From contig BDSI01000010.1 of assembly GCA_003117195.1 (NCBI GenBank), positions 1,282,186 to 1,346,185 on the forward strand: a stretch of DNA of 64,000 nucleotides. Direction: 5' to 3'. Below the pieces are notes generated by a model. It saw only the letters and a list, made by a program, of their open reading frames with translations, was not told the origin of the DNA and searched no databases. The number at the start of each line of letters is the position of its first letter. Within the stretch, counting starts at the first letter, position 1. Made by a program: the position numbers and the translations under genes. The stretch is from Eudorina sp. 2006-703-Eu-15 (taxonomy: Eukaryota; Chlorophyta; Chlorophyceae; Chlamydomonadales; Volvocaceae). Below are positions 1-11,110 of this stretch, piece after piece.

Positions 1-357
1 TCAGCTGAGGCCCCAGCGCGTCGATCGCGCGCACGATGCTTTCCGTTGTCGGTAAGGGGTTGGCGATTCTGATGAAAGCTATGGGCGCTCCGCCGCTGGC
101 GAGGCCGGACAGGAAGGCCAGTCTGCATGCAGGGGCGCGCGCAGGAGTTTGAAGAAAAGGTAAGCGCGTAGGAGGTGCTGCTTCTAGGGAGAGGGAGTGG
201 CCGGGGAGGGCCGGCGCGGCACGGAGGAGAGGGCGTGCATAATAGGCCCAACGAGGATCACCGAGAAGACACATGTCTAAATGTCTAAATGAAGATTGCG
301 TTTTACAGCAGTTGACCGATGCGGTTCATGTAACAAAAGTCAATCCTGGAAAGCGAC

Positions 358-675
358 TCACAAAGTCTCTTCGATTGCATTGATATGTTCCTCCGGCAGG
401 TAGAAGAATGCTTCCTCGGGCTTGCGACCACGAGCGGCTGCCCTGCGAAGAGTTGCCGCCACCTCCTCGCCTGTTGGAGCCGCCCCCGCTTGGGGATTCA
501 GGCGAATGCGCCGGGCCGTTTGATCGCACGCATACAAAAGAGCTTGGCAGGTAGCACGAATGCTTTTGCAAATCCCCGGGCGACGCTTCGTGTTAAGCAA
601 AATCTTAAAAACCTGAAAGAGCTTGTTGTCGACAGGTACAACCGCGCATTGTTCGCGTGGCTGCAGCGAACACAT
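358..675 (-). CDS. Hypothetical 105-residue ORF
   Basis: This open frame runs from an ATG at 675 to a stop at 358 and has a natural amino-acid mix: a basic N-terminal half (around NKLFQVFKILLNTKRR) and an Ala/Glu-rich helical C-terminal part ending in HINAIEETL. I recognise no family. It lies back to back with the AT-hook frame that starts at 835, separated by about 160 bp of AT-rich DNA, so the two could be a divergent pair of genes or the two ORFs of a decayed mobile element. It could also be the last exon of a longer minus-strand gene. Confidence is low because the overlapping plus-strand frame is open as well. Confidence 0.3.
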   Translation of the reverse strand: MCSLQPREQCAVVPVDNKLFQVFKILLNTKRRPGICKSIRATCQALLYACDQTARRIRLNPQAGAAPTGEEVAATLRRAAARGRKPEEAFFYLPEEHINAIEETL

Positions 676-834
676 TTTTTCTAGCGTCGTTCCTGAGCTT
701 GCAAATAACAGTTTTTAGCTTCTGCGGAATTTTTGGAATTTTAGCCCATTTTAGTATGTTGGGCCCTATTGCATATGGGCAGCAATTTGCGCACTGTTTT
801 CCAGAGATCTTGTTTACCATTTTATTCTTTCATT

Positions 835-1110
835 ATGGCAAAGCGCGGACGTCCACCAGGCCGGAAGGATTCCGCACCGCGCAAGCCGCGTCGCACGCGC
901 GCCGAGATCGACGCAGGGCGCAGCCAGCGTGAAGCCAATCGTATTCCATTACAAGGAAATGCTGGTCGTGCAGCCAGAGGACAGCTGAGGAGCTTGCGGC
1001 TTTGGATGAAGTTGACCGGCGGGTGCAGATGGAGTCGCAGGGCACCGAGGGCACGAACGCGCCCTCGGTCGGCGCCATCAACAACGTGGACGCCGCAAAC
1101 GAGGCCGTTG
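835..1110 (+). pseudogene. AT-hook-like small protein, frame broken
   Basis: The frame opens at 835 with MAKRGRPPGRK, a classic AT-hook-type DNA-binding core (RGRP flanked by Lys/Arg), followed by a very basic stretch and RTRAEIDAGRSQREA. A second coding-looking segment in another frame (AEELAALDEVDRRV, ending at the stop at 1108-1110) follows directly. Joining the two needs a +1/-1 shift around 930-984. The only GT-AG pair I see there (929-973) has a length divisible by three and does not restore the frame. It may be a frameshifted relic, possibly from a transposon, or a gene with an intron I misread. Function beyond DNA binding is not inferable. Confidence 0.3.
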
Positions 1111-4100
1111 AATAACTTAGCTTTGTCTCGCTTCTCGTTGTGAGGTCAAGGGAGGTCGCGCGACCTCGCCGCTAAAATTATAAAATTGTAAAATTACGAG
1201 TCTCCGAGTAACAGTTTTTGAGCTTGGGTTTGAGCTTGCAAGCTAGCTCAATTTAAACAGGTGTAAACGTGTAACAGACAAGCTCACAAGCAGTTCCAAG
1301 CAAATCTAACTGGATGCGCATAGGCCGAACGCTCGCTGTGACAACCTTGCATCATATGACCAGTGTGACGATGGTGGTTGAAAGGTTTCGACCTCAGTCG
1401 TCATTCCTCATACGTCCCAACGGAGGCCCAACCGCAGGGAGTACGCACGTCCAAACTGTCATTTAATCCCGAAGGAGCGAAGCGATTGTAGGGATTTATT
1501 GTAGGAAGATTTATTACGGAAGCCGTACAGCTGCCCTGAGCAACTTTCCGGCTCGCTCTGTCTAGTTCATGCATTCTGCCTTCACTACAGCGAGTACTCA
1601 CATCGCTGTGAGTAACTCTGTTCCCTCCCATTTGTCGAGCCTTCCCGGCTCGCCACCACCCCTTTTCACGCCCACTAGCAGTTTGGCCCAGGGCGCCGCG
1701 GGGCGCACGTCCCGTGCAGCCGGAAGACGGGGACGTGGCTGGCGGCGGAATGGCGCTGCAGGCTCGGTGCCACCTCGCTGGCGCCCGGGGCATTAAGGGG
1801 ATGTCGAGGGCGGGGCGCTGTGTAGAGGGGTTTCGGGATGAGCGGCGGCAAGGGACCAGGCCTCCGCCCGGGTTCAGGGGTTTGGCGGCCAGGGACGGGC
1901 CCACCGCCTGGGGAGGTGGCCGCCCCCCTTTTTATTTGTCCGGCCTTGGTGGCGGCGGGGTTTCCGAGTCCCCTTGGGAAGTGAGGCGGCGGACGGCGGA
2001 GGGGCCTCCGCCGGGGACGACGAAGATGATGCAGGGCTGGATGGACCGCAAGCGCGCGGCGCTTTCATAGGGCCTCCTTCACAGTCCTGCGGTCGGCCTG
2101 ATGCCCTGGCTGGGAGGGTCTGGGCCTCATCCAGCTGGCAACGTCTCCATAGCCTCCGCACACCTGCACCCGGGTGTTTCGTTCCGCCAGGTTCCGTTTT
2201 TTTATCGATGTCTGCGCATCTGGACGCACAGCTCAACGAGCGAAATAGCCCGCTAGCCCATCACTCGCGGCGTAATGGGAGAGGCTCCCGCACCGTCCAT
2301 CTAAGTACGTTCAGTAAGGAGCAACAGCTGAGCGAGGAGGAGGTTCCGTCGGCATGCATGTGGTCATCAGGGTCTGGGCCGCGGAAATGTCTCTAGGGTG
2401 CCCTGTCCAGATCCCCGCTCCCTCCTATCCACCTACCCACCTACCCTCCTCCTCACCCCTAGCTTGGCCGCAACGCCCCGGCGCCGGGGTATGTCCCGCA
2501 TCCACAAGGGGCCACCGCCGCCTCCCTCATGTGGGAATTATTACCGAGCATCGGGATGCCATCAACCGCCAGTCGCCAATACGCCTCCTTATTGGAATTT
2601 TCCCACTTGGTCTCCGTCCACATTCGCTGCATGTTTAATGTCACCTTGCAAACCATCCTCGGCACTTGTGGCGTATCCTCAACCCCAAGCGCTTCACATA
2701 CAAAACGTGTGTGTGTGCCGCATATCGTATATAGTAAGTGTGTGTGCCGCATATATAGTAAGTTATCATACCCTCCCTGCCATGTAATTCGGCGCGTCTG
2801 GCGCGGTTTCCAGGAGGGGCAATCCTGGCGCGCTGGTAACATGTTGTATTGGCCGGTATGGCTGCATGGCCCAACTGCGGGTGATGGAGAATCGTTGCGC
2901 AGTCCTTGGTAGGGGTTGATAAGATGAGGCGCCTACGAGCTGGGCCCCTTGGAACAGCCGGTCGGGACTCGGGTCACCCTTGTAACGCTTACTGTTAGTT
3001 CTCATGAGTAGTTGCCTTACTTACCGCTCGTAGTACGAAGATGGGGTTGAGTACCTGCGAGCGGGAAAGTGTGCTTGCTTCCGTGGGACGAGGCGAGCAT
3101 AATTACCGACTGGACTATCTGCCGCGGGACAGTATGTATGGTAGACGTCGCCTGTCAGTATCGTAAGTCGTAACACGCTTCATTTGCGTTTCTTGTCGAA
3201 CATTAGGTCACATACTTCAAATCCAACAGCCTGTTATGATCTGATTATTGAGCCATGAAATGCGCGTACTTGAGCTCAGACCGTATTACTTGCGTCACAC
3301 TGGCAAGCTGATGATGGTGGATGATGACAAGGATACCTCTGTCAGGTAAACTGTAATTAAATTAACAATGAATATTATTGTAGCATTCTATCGTCACATG
3401 GCAACGTTTCAAGGGTAGCAGGTTCTGGATGCATTCGAAAACCTGTGCACGGACCACGGAGCGTGTTTTGCCGGACGGGCTGTTTTGCATGTGGCAGAAT
3501 AAAACGTCAGTCTGCGCTGTTATGGCAGGCGACCAACTTCGTTGTCCTGACGGGCTGGACAGTACTTGATTTTTTGGATTGGGTCCCCTTTTCGTATATA
3601 TTAGGGCACGCTAGGTTGGCGTTGGAACAACAGTCTGTATTTATCTCGATTGCAATTTCCGTTTTCACGCTTTTTTTAGGTACGTGTATCGCTGTATCCT
3701 CGTGTATCCTGTACTGTCAGGGCACAGTCACGAATCCGAGTCTATCAAACGAATCCATAGTCTGTTTTCCGATGTGCGCGTACCGTTCATCCTCGACAGC
3801 TCGTCCACGCGGTCCGTCAATTACTGTACTGTTCGGGGTCGTCAAGCCAAAGCCAATTTGAGTTGGATTCCTCAAACAGCGGGTTCTGAAAACTTAGACT
3901 GCAGTTTGGTTGCTCGTATATGCGATAATTGATGACGCACTTCTTTCCCACAGCCTCAGTCCATCTGTCTTCGTTCAATCCAACCCGATCCAACTGGATC
4001 TTAACTCTTACAATGCGTATCTCATTTGCAAATGCACAGATATCGTTTTTGTCAGGCAGAACTTGTGTTACATAATTTTGTGATTCCATCGCCTTGGTCA

Positions 4101-4375
4101 CCCTCCTGTCGAGTCAAAAGGTCTCGTCGGTTTGCCTGCTGTCATATCAAGGACATCACCCAGGAATTCCGGCGGACTTCAGTGATCAGTTAAAGGTAAC
4201 TTTGTTACCGAGGGTTAGCGTTATTAGCGCCATAGGTGTGGCGACAATTCGTACCCAGCGCGGAAGCTTTATTCATCTGCTGGTGCTTACTAGCACTCAA
4301 CTTGTCAGCAGATAAAATAGTTTGATTCGCGCCTCTGCATCTGGATATATTTTTGATATTTGAGGCGAAACCGAC
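1111..4375. other. Intergenic, no confident gene
   Basis: I see no recognisable gene here. A GC-rich block at about 1680-2480 has several overlapping open frames, including an acidic one (ADGGGASAGDDEDDAG near 1980-2050), but none has convincing borders. At 2700-2765 a short GTGTGTGCCGCATAT motif is repeated twice. From about 3000 to 4370 the sequence is AT-richer. A minus-strand frame at 3817-4101 has a plausible composition (MTKAMESQNYVTQVLPDKND) but no recognisable domain and no supporting neighbour. The last part presumably contains the promoter and 5' leader of the glycosyltransferase gene. Confidence 0.4.
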
Positions 4376-7300
4376 ATGAGGAAAGCGGCTGCCGGAGGCG
4401 CGTCCACTCCCAAAGCTGGTTTCGCCCTCTCGCTGCTCCTGCTGCTGCTGAGCTGCGCTGCTGCCACTGCTACCGCTGCAGCTGCTGCCCGCGCCGCCGC
4501 CCCGCATCTTCCACCAGAGTGTCCGGAGCCCCACCGGAGGCTGCTCAAGGAGTACAAAAAGTTCCACGACACCAACAAGCACTCCCCGGATGCGCAGTAC
4601 ATCGTACAAACCTGCTGGAGCCGTCACTGCGCGGGCACCGGTGGGGCCTCCATCTCTGTGCATGTGCGTGTGTGTGTGTGTGTGTTACATGGTTGGGGGG
4701 TGCGTAACCCCATACCTGCACATACCCATACGAGCCGGAGGCCCAAGGGCCAACAAAAAACGCCCCAAAACACTGGTTTGCAAATACCGCATTAACAGGA
4801 GTCAACGAGACTAGCGCCCAAAGGGCACGATTGAATTACGGTGAGCCCACATGCGCTCCAACACCTTTGTCAGACGAGCCGGATCTCTGTGTATGTGCAT
4901 CATGTGCGGTACCGGCATCCCCAGTTGCTCGTGTACTTAAGCAACCCCTACCTGGGAAACGGTGTAGGTCGCCCGCGGATTCAGGATTCGGATGCAACTT
5001 GGTGCAAGTAATCGGATGCAACAGGATGCAACCTAACCTCCTCGCCGCAGGGGACCGCCTCCGCAGCACGCTATACATGCTGCGCGTGGCAATTAAATAC
5101 CGCAAGATTTTCATCGTGGACTGGACGAACCCGGCGCCACTGCCGTACTTCCTTGAGCCCAACCAGATCGACTGGACCCTGACGGGGTTCCCGAAGGGAT
5201 TCTTCTCCAGCAAGCAAACCATGCGTAAGTGCGCGTGCGGGGTAGCGGCAGAAGGGATACAGGGGATCGAGACTGGGCATGACGACATAGGGGCAACCAG
5301 CCGGGCAGCCAGCCAGGCAGCAAGCCAGCAAGCCAACCAGCAAGCCATCCGTAGCGTCGGTGGCGTGAGGGCTTTGTGCCCTTGTGCAGTAGCTGGTCGT
5401 GTAAGCAGTTCAGGAGTGAGTTTACGGTAGCAAGGGACCCGCCCAAACACCTTCAGCAAGGATTCCTTATGGGTTTGAATTATTGAGGGGCCAGTGGACC
5501 CCGCGGGTCATCAGTGACATATGTAATCGGACAAAGCATTATAGAAAGTCGGTGATGACCGACCGCGCACCCGTTTATTTGTGCGCTGCTGCTGACATGG
5601 TGAATGACTGCTCGCAGCCTTGGATGAATTCAAGGCGGCCGTCAACGATTCAACAGGAAAGTCACCGGCGTCAGTTAAGTTCAGAGCAATGCAGGTGGGT
5701 TAACGGTTACAGGTTGGCGTTACAAGTTAAAGGTTGATGGATGGTACTCCCGGGTGCGTGGCTGGGCAGGCACCCAACGCGATGAAGCACGTACGGGAGA
5801 TGCCGGGTGCGGGGCGTGGCACAGTGTGACCGTAGTTGTTCTCATTCTGTGCTGGCGGCTGGCAGGCTGGTTGAGCGGTTGGTAGTTAGAGTAAACAGTA
5901 GTTTGGAGCTTTGCTTATATAGAGGCGCATCTTTGGTTTTAATCTTCATTGTTAGGGTCCACTGTAACACGCTGCAACACGTCTGGGTTACATACATGTC
6001 AAGGTTTGAGGAGGAGCCCTCAACGAGTATGACACTAATGCCGATGGGTCGACATGCACGACGGTGGTCACCGTCATACGTGTCGATTCGTTTGTCTGCA
6101 CACCTGCGGCGCGAACGATTTACGATATGTATGCATGCGTGCACTGCTGGCGTCTCGCTCTGCAGAAATACGTCACGCAGTACGCTGGAATCTTCGAGAA
6201 TAACTCCTCGGTACGACACTGGCGACCTATACATATATATGTATATATGCTGAATAGTAGGAACGCAATCAAATCATTTAACGTTTATTGACACCTGTTT
6301 ATCGATACCAGGAGGGGATGGATCACTGAGGGACGGGTCGCGGGTGCGTGAGGATATACGCCATTATGTTCAGTTCCGTTGTAATAACCTCCCGTCCGTT
6401 AAGTATAATTAGTGCTGTCATCATTGTTAGTATTGTTACGACGGTATAATCAATGAATGAACGTTAACGGTGTTATTAGTAGTCGAAACCGTCGGAAGGT
6501 GGACCCGAGACCTACCCGACCGGGGGTCCAGATAGCTCGTAGGCGCCTCATCTTATCAACCCCTACCAATGCTATCATTGTTACACCGGCATCCGAATCA
6601 ACCTGGCGTGTATTCAGGGGAGCACGCTCTGAGGCCTGAGGCCTGCACTATTACCTTACCCTGCCCCACACGCCAACAGGCGCTTACGCCCATCCACCCA
6701 ACGCACGCGGTCGAGATCGGCGCCTGCTACTTCCAGTTTTTGTTCCGCTTCAACGCCACAATCGCCCAGCGGGGCGAGGAGCACCTGCGTCCTCTGTACG
6801 GCCCGAAGAGCGTTGACTACATCGCCTGGCACTGGTGGGCGCGGGCGACCGACGTGCTGCAGGGAATGCCCTGTGGTCAGGCGAACTACTATCTTTGGTG
6901 TGGTTGGGGTGGTGGTTCGCTAATAGGGGCGCCCTGGTGGCTAACTCCCCCTGAGCGGGCTTTATCCCTTGCCATGGCTGGTTCTCAGAAACGGGGTGGT
7001 TCCCTGGTAGTGTGGGCCCGGGGCGTGTTTCGGTGCACTTGTGGAGCCTGTCCGGAGCGCCATGGTGGCGCAAGTCCGTTTAGGCAGTGTATGGTGAGGA
7101 AGCCTCGGCTGTCGCCGTTGGCTGTCACCGATGACCCACGGGGTCCACTGTAACATCCTTAGTAGTATCTTTGGTCTGCTGCTGTTGCATGGCAGTAGAA
7201 TCAGCAATGCTGAGATAGAGAGTCCTTGCTCGCCATGCATCTATGCGTTCTTGATGCGTATGCCTGTATGCGCCTGCCACTCGCCTTTGTTCCCAGCGAG

Positions 7301-8142
7301 GCCAGCCAGCCAACCAGTGCGGCGCCCGCTCACGTACAGAACCTGCGACTGTACTGCAGCCAATTGGCGTACATCGATCACCCATTGACTGATGTACGGC
7401 ATGCAGGCGACACATGGATGCTGACACCACGAAGGAGATACAGCTGCGGGTGTCGCATTTGTCGAGCGCCCTCACTTGCGCCCAGACACTGGCGCGCGGT
7501 GTGGGAGTCAACCTGGAGGAGCGACCCGTGCTGCTGGTCACGGACTTCAATGGTAGGCCAGCCGGCACGCCGCAACCACCCCTGAACCGCGTTTTTACTG
7601 CTGAGCCCGTGACAAATTCCGCGCCATTATCAAGGATGTTACCGCCAATGGTTGCCCATCCTCACATCCATTCATTCATCCTTCCACCATGCATCATACC
7701 CGTCCTATTAGTCCTACGGTTTGCTTTGTGTATGTAGTGTATGCTGTCAGGCGCCCATTACTTGGCGGCCCCATCGACCCCCGCCCCTGCCCACTCATCA
7801 CCCACTCGCCGATCGACAGCCTTCCGCCAACTGGTGGCGCATGGCGAGCTGCGAAGCCTGACCACGCCCAACATCACCGCCAAGCACATCGACCTGACCA
7901 ACTCCACGTCCTTGGCGCTCTTCGAGGACGTCTTCGTGGACCTGTACGTCATGTCTCGAGCGCGATGCCTCATGACCAGCTCTTCGGGCTTCAGCAAGAT
8001 GGCGCTGTGGGCGGCGGCCTCCCGGGGGCTGCTGAGCTGCCACCGGGACCACCAGCACTGCAACAGTACGGCTGTCCAGGGCATCCTTCACCGCCGGCAG
8101 TGGCGGCGGCTGCAGGCAGCGCTGCCGTCAGGTATTATTTGA
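4376..8142 (+). CDS. Secretory-pathway glycosyltransferase, fucosyltransferase-like
   Basis: Six exons join in phase: 4376-4640, 5051-5224, 5618-5694, 6680-6834, 7407-7552 and 7820-8142, giving 379 residues. The start is the first ATG before a hydrophobic Leu/Ala run (residues 15-42), a signal peptide or type II membrane anchor. After splicing, CAGTGDRLRS (about 85-94) resembles the nucleotide-sugar-site loop of alpha-1,6/O-fucosyltransferase-like GT-B enzymes. IFIVDW and a Trp-His-Trp-Arg motif (222-225) restored across the exon 4/5 junction also fit, as do DLYVMSRARCLM (313-324) and SSSGFS (326-331) near the C-terminus. By family it would transfer a sugar, probably fucose, to glycan or protein in the ER/Golgi; donor and acceptor are inferred, not shown. 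Introns are long; intron 4 carries a 266-bp retroposon. The C-terminus could extend if the GT at 8132 is used as a donor. Confidence 0.72.
6900..7165 (+). mobile_element. Retroposon, longest copy (266 bp)
   Basis: It lies in intron 4 of the glycosyltransferase gene and is flanked by the direct repeat TATCTTTGGT (6890-6899 and 7166-7175). Its 3' end carries the family signature (GGAGCCTGTCCGGAGCGCC, GGTGAGGAAGCCTCGGCTGT, CACGGGGTCCACTGTAACATCC) and a short TTAGTAG-type tail. The 5' about 140 bp is absent from the other copies in the window. I find no ORF and no clear pol III boxes. It is either a SINE or the 3' end of a 5'-truncated LINE. Confidence 0.75.
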
Positions 8143-10382
8143 ATAATTCCGGCAGTGGACGGGTTAAGAGGAGCGGCATACGTACTGCACAGTTCAGCCA
8201 GGTACTGCAGGCGCTAGGTAGCACACGCTCACACACCCTTAATACACGCGATGCACGTCAGTCTCCGGTCGGCTTGCTTTGATGTGCAAATACTATCTAT
8301 TATTATCATATTATTACATCGATATGTCCTTATATATATGACATTAAAGGCACTTTGTTGGCATGACTTCATCATCACTACTGTATAACTACAGCAGGGC
8401 ATAGGGCGAGCGAGTAGTGCGGTCACTGTCCGTTCCTCGGAGGAGACTGTGGTCCTCTAGCAGGTGGGAGCTGGCAACGGCTATGTGGGACAGTGCTACA
8501 TTCGCATGGCAATCAAGGTGTAGGTGCCGTACAATCTACGACACCTACGACAGGTCCACCGCCGGTCAGGAGCCGGTGCAGTGGGTTCATGTTCACAATG
8601 TGAGCTCAAGCAAGCAGTTGATGGTGAGGCTGTTAACGAACTTCTCACTCGTCCGCCCCAGCCACCTTGTGCGGAGGCAGACGGCGCTGGGTTAGTGGCT
8701 GGATGGCAAACGTTAGCTAGTTGCCTCGCTTTATTTATAGGCATACAGGCGGGGTAGACGGCGGTCCGCCCTGCGGCACGTCGACACGCGGCCCTCAATC
8801 GCAGCCTTCGATGGATTGTGGCTCGACAGGGGGTAGTATGGATTGTGGCTCGATGTAGTAAATACGGTCGGACTCGTCCGGTAACAAGCGGCGGGCACCA
8901 GCAGAGCCAAGGCCACCTTCGTTCGGTACTCGCAGGATGATTTCTTTCGTAGAATTGTTTGATGTGTTATGTGTGTATGGACTCCATTGATGTTGCATGC
9001 ATGCGTGTTCGAATGATGAAGGGGCGCTGCAAGTAGTAATGGACACCCAGAAGAAAGCATCAGGGGATAGATGCGTGCACGGGTCGTGAAGGCACGCGCC
9101 GCACGCAGCGCTTAACAAACCCGGCAGGTGAGGGCAATGGTCCTATCCTGGTTGGTTAGGGCCTTGTTGGTACTGCACCGCTAGCTGCTGGACCCGTGTG
9201 AGCGAGTGCACGGACGACGCGAAGTGGATGGGGTTCGCTGCGCGACGCCGTCAGAGCAGCGCCCGCCGTTGCTTGACAACGCAGCAGCGCACCTACCTCT
9301 CGTCACATACCACACGGCCATGCGTATGTGCGGGCCCTCGAGCACGCGCGCGTTGTCGGCGCATACCCATGCATGCACGATGTATGGCGGTGCCGCCCCC
9401 CAGTTGAATGCATGGATGGCTGCTGGGAGGAGCCCCACTGCACCGCACCAGGTAGGATCTACCTCCGGTGCCTGCCGGGAGGAACCCTGTGCGGTGCCCC
9501 GCCGGTAGAGCAACTAACAAGGCAGCAGGCCCCCAACCACAGACCTGATGATCATCGTTGCACGCAAAGGGAAGTCAGCTGTGCTGAGGCGACGATGGGG
9601 TCATGGGCAACGCCCTGCATGGCCCGGGATAACGAACTGTGTATGATGACACTCCATCCTCCGTCCTTGCAACGGTTTCTACGCCATCGCTATCGGGTTT
9701 GTTCTGGGATTGCTTTATTTTCTCGTTGTTCTGCACTTGCTTTATTTTCTCGTTAACTCCACAGTAGTGCCGGAGGGCGCTCGGAGGGTCGGTGCGGTGG
9801 GAGCGAAGGCTGAGCGAGGCAGGAACATGGTCACATGGAAGATAGAGTGGTATTGAACCCGTTAGTTTGCGGTGGCGAACGTGACTGCTGCCACGCAGGA
9901 GATAGAGAGTGTATATCCCTTTGCGGTGGAGAACGTACGTGACTACTGTCAAAGTAACTGCTGAGCAGCAGGACGGAGACAAACCGCCTTTCGATGGGCC
10001 GCCGGCGATATATGTAAGATCATTGTTACATTTTGGTGGGGTACCGTTCGTAGGTGTGTGAAGGACGTACATGTGATTATCATTTAGCCGCGTGTATGTG
10101 CTGTATTCCGCTCGCTCTATCTGCGGAGCTGTGCGGGAGCGAGCCGCCGGGGGATGTAACAAGCACGCGGGCGGGACAGACACGGCGCAGCAGGGTGGAG
10201 AGTGGATTCCGGCGCGGGCCTGCGAAGGCGTCCGTTGAAGCCGAGCAGTACAATAGAGCAGCAGCAGCACGCACCTGTCGCGACCGGACCCACCCACCCA
10301 CGGACGCGCACCGGTGCGTCATTTCCCCTCCCTCCCTGCGCATTTACCGACTGGAAAGGGAGCAGCAGCACTGGCTGGGTCC
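8143..10382. other. Intergenic between convergent genes
   Basis: I see no supportable gene. The stretch should contain the 3' UTR of the glycosyltransferase gene. Several short open frames on both strands (for example around 8496-8798 and 9575-10297) have the Arg/Cys/Pro-rich composition of chance frames in GC-rich DNA. A short duplication is visible at 8812-8850 (GGATTGTGGCTCGA twice). Confidence 0.4.
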
Positions 10383-10490
10383 TACATACATACATACATA
10401 CATACATACATACATACATACATACATACATACATACATACATACATACATACATACACACACACACATACACACATACACACATACATA
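10383..10490. repeat. (TACA)n and (CA)n microsatellite
   Basis: A nearly perfect TACA tetranucleotide run covers about 10383-10457 and passes into CA/CATA repeats up to about 10490. The Thr/His/Ile or Tyr/Met/Cys/Val open frames across it are repeat artefacts. It lies downstream of the TPR gene. Confidence 0.95.
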
Positions 10491-11110
10491 CCGCGGCCTA
10501 GCCAGGGCCTTGCCACGAGGATCCTCGAGTGAGGACGGATCGACGCGATCGATTGCGTGCATGCGGTACGGCGTATGTCAACGACTACTCGGGACGCTCG
10601 GGGGTGCGCGATTGCAGACCCTCGCTGCTGGTTGGATGACGGAGTCCGTCCGCAAATGTGCAGCTGGCGCGCGTCTATCTCCTGACCCTCCCCGCCCGCA
10701 ACCCACCACCTGCGTCACGGGCAGCGTCATGCCCGGCAGCGGAGTCACCGCCGGGGGACCCGCGCAGATACCACGGGTGGGCGGTCCAGCGCCCACCCCT
10801 ATCACCGCGTTATGACAGGTGACGGTTCCCCTGACTTTGCCGGGTCTTGTCTTCTACCAACGCCCCTCTGGCGCCCTCCCTACGACTGTAAGCATGTAGG
10901 GATGCAACCGTACATTAACGAACCGCCGCACGTAACGCATGCTTTCGATTTAGGGGTGTGACCTGTGCAGTTCCTCCTCCGCACCATTCCGTCGACCAGG
11001 GCCCGGACAAGTCCTTGATCCCCACCTCTGATACCAGAGCGCCTAGAATCACAACCTCCTCAACAAGTCCGGAATAAACACAGGACCTTGCCCTGCGATG
11101 CCTACACGGC

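Noticed and set aside
6569..7153. 194-residue ORF spanning exon 4 of the glycosyltransferase and the retroposon
   Set aside because: Only 6680-6834 is coding; the rest is intron and an inserted element, shown by the restored motif after splicing to 7407.
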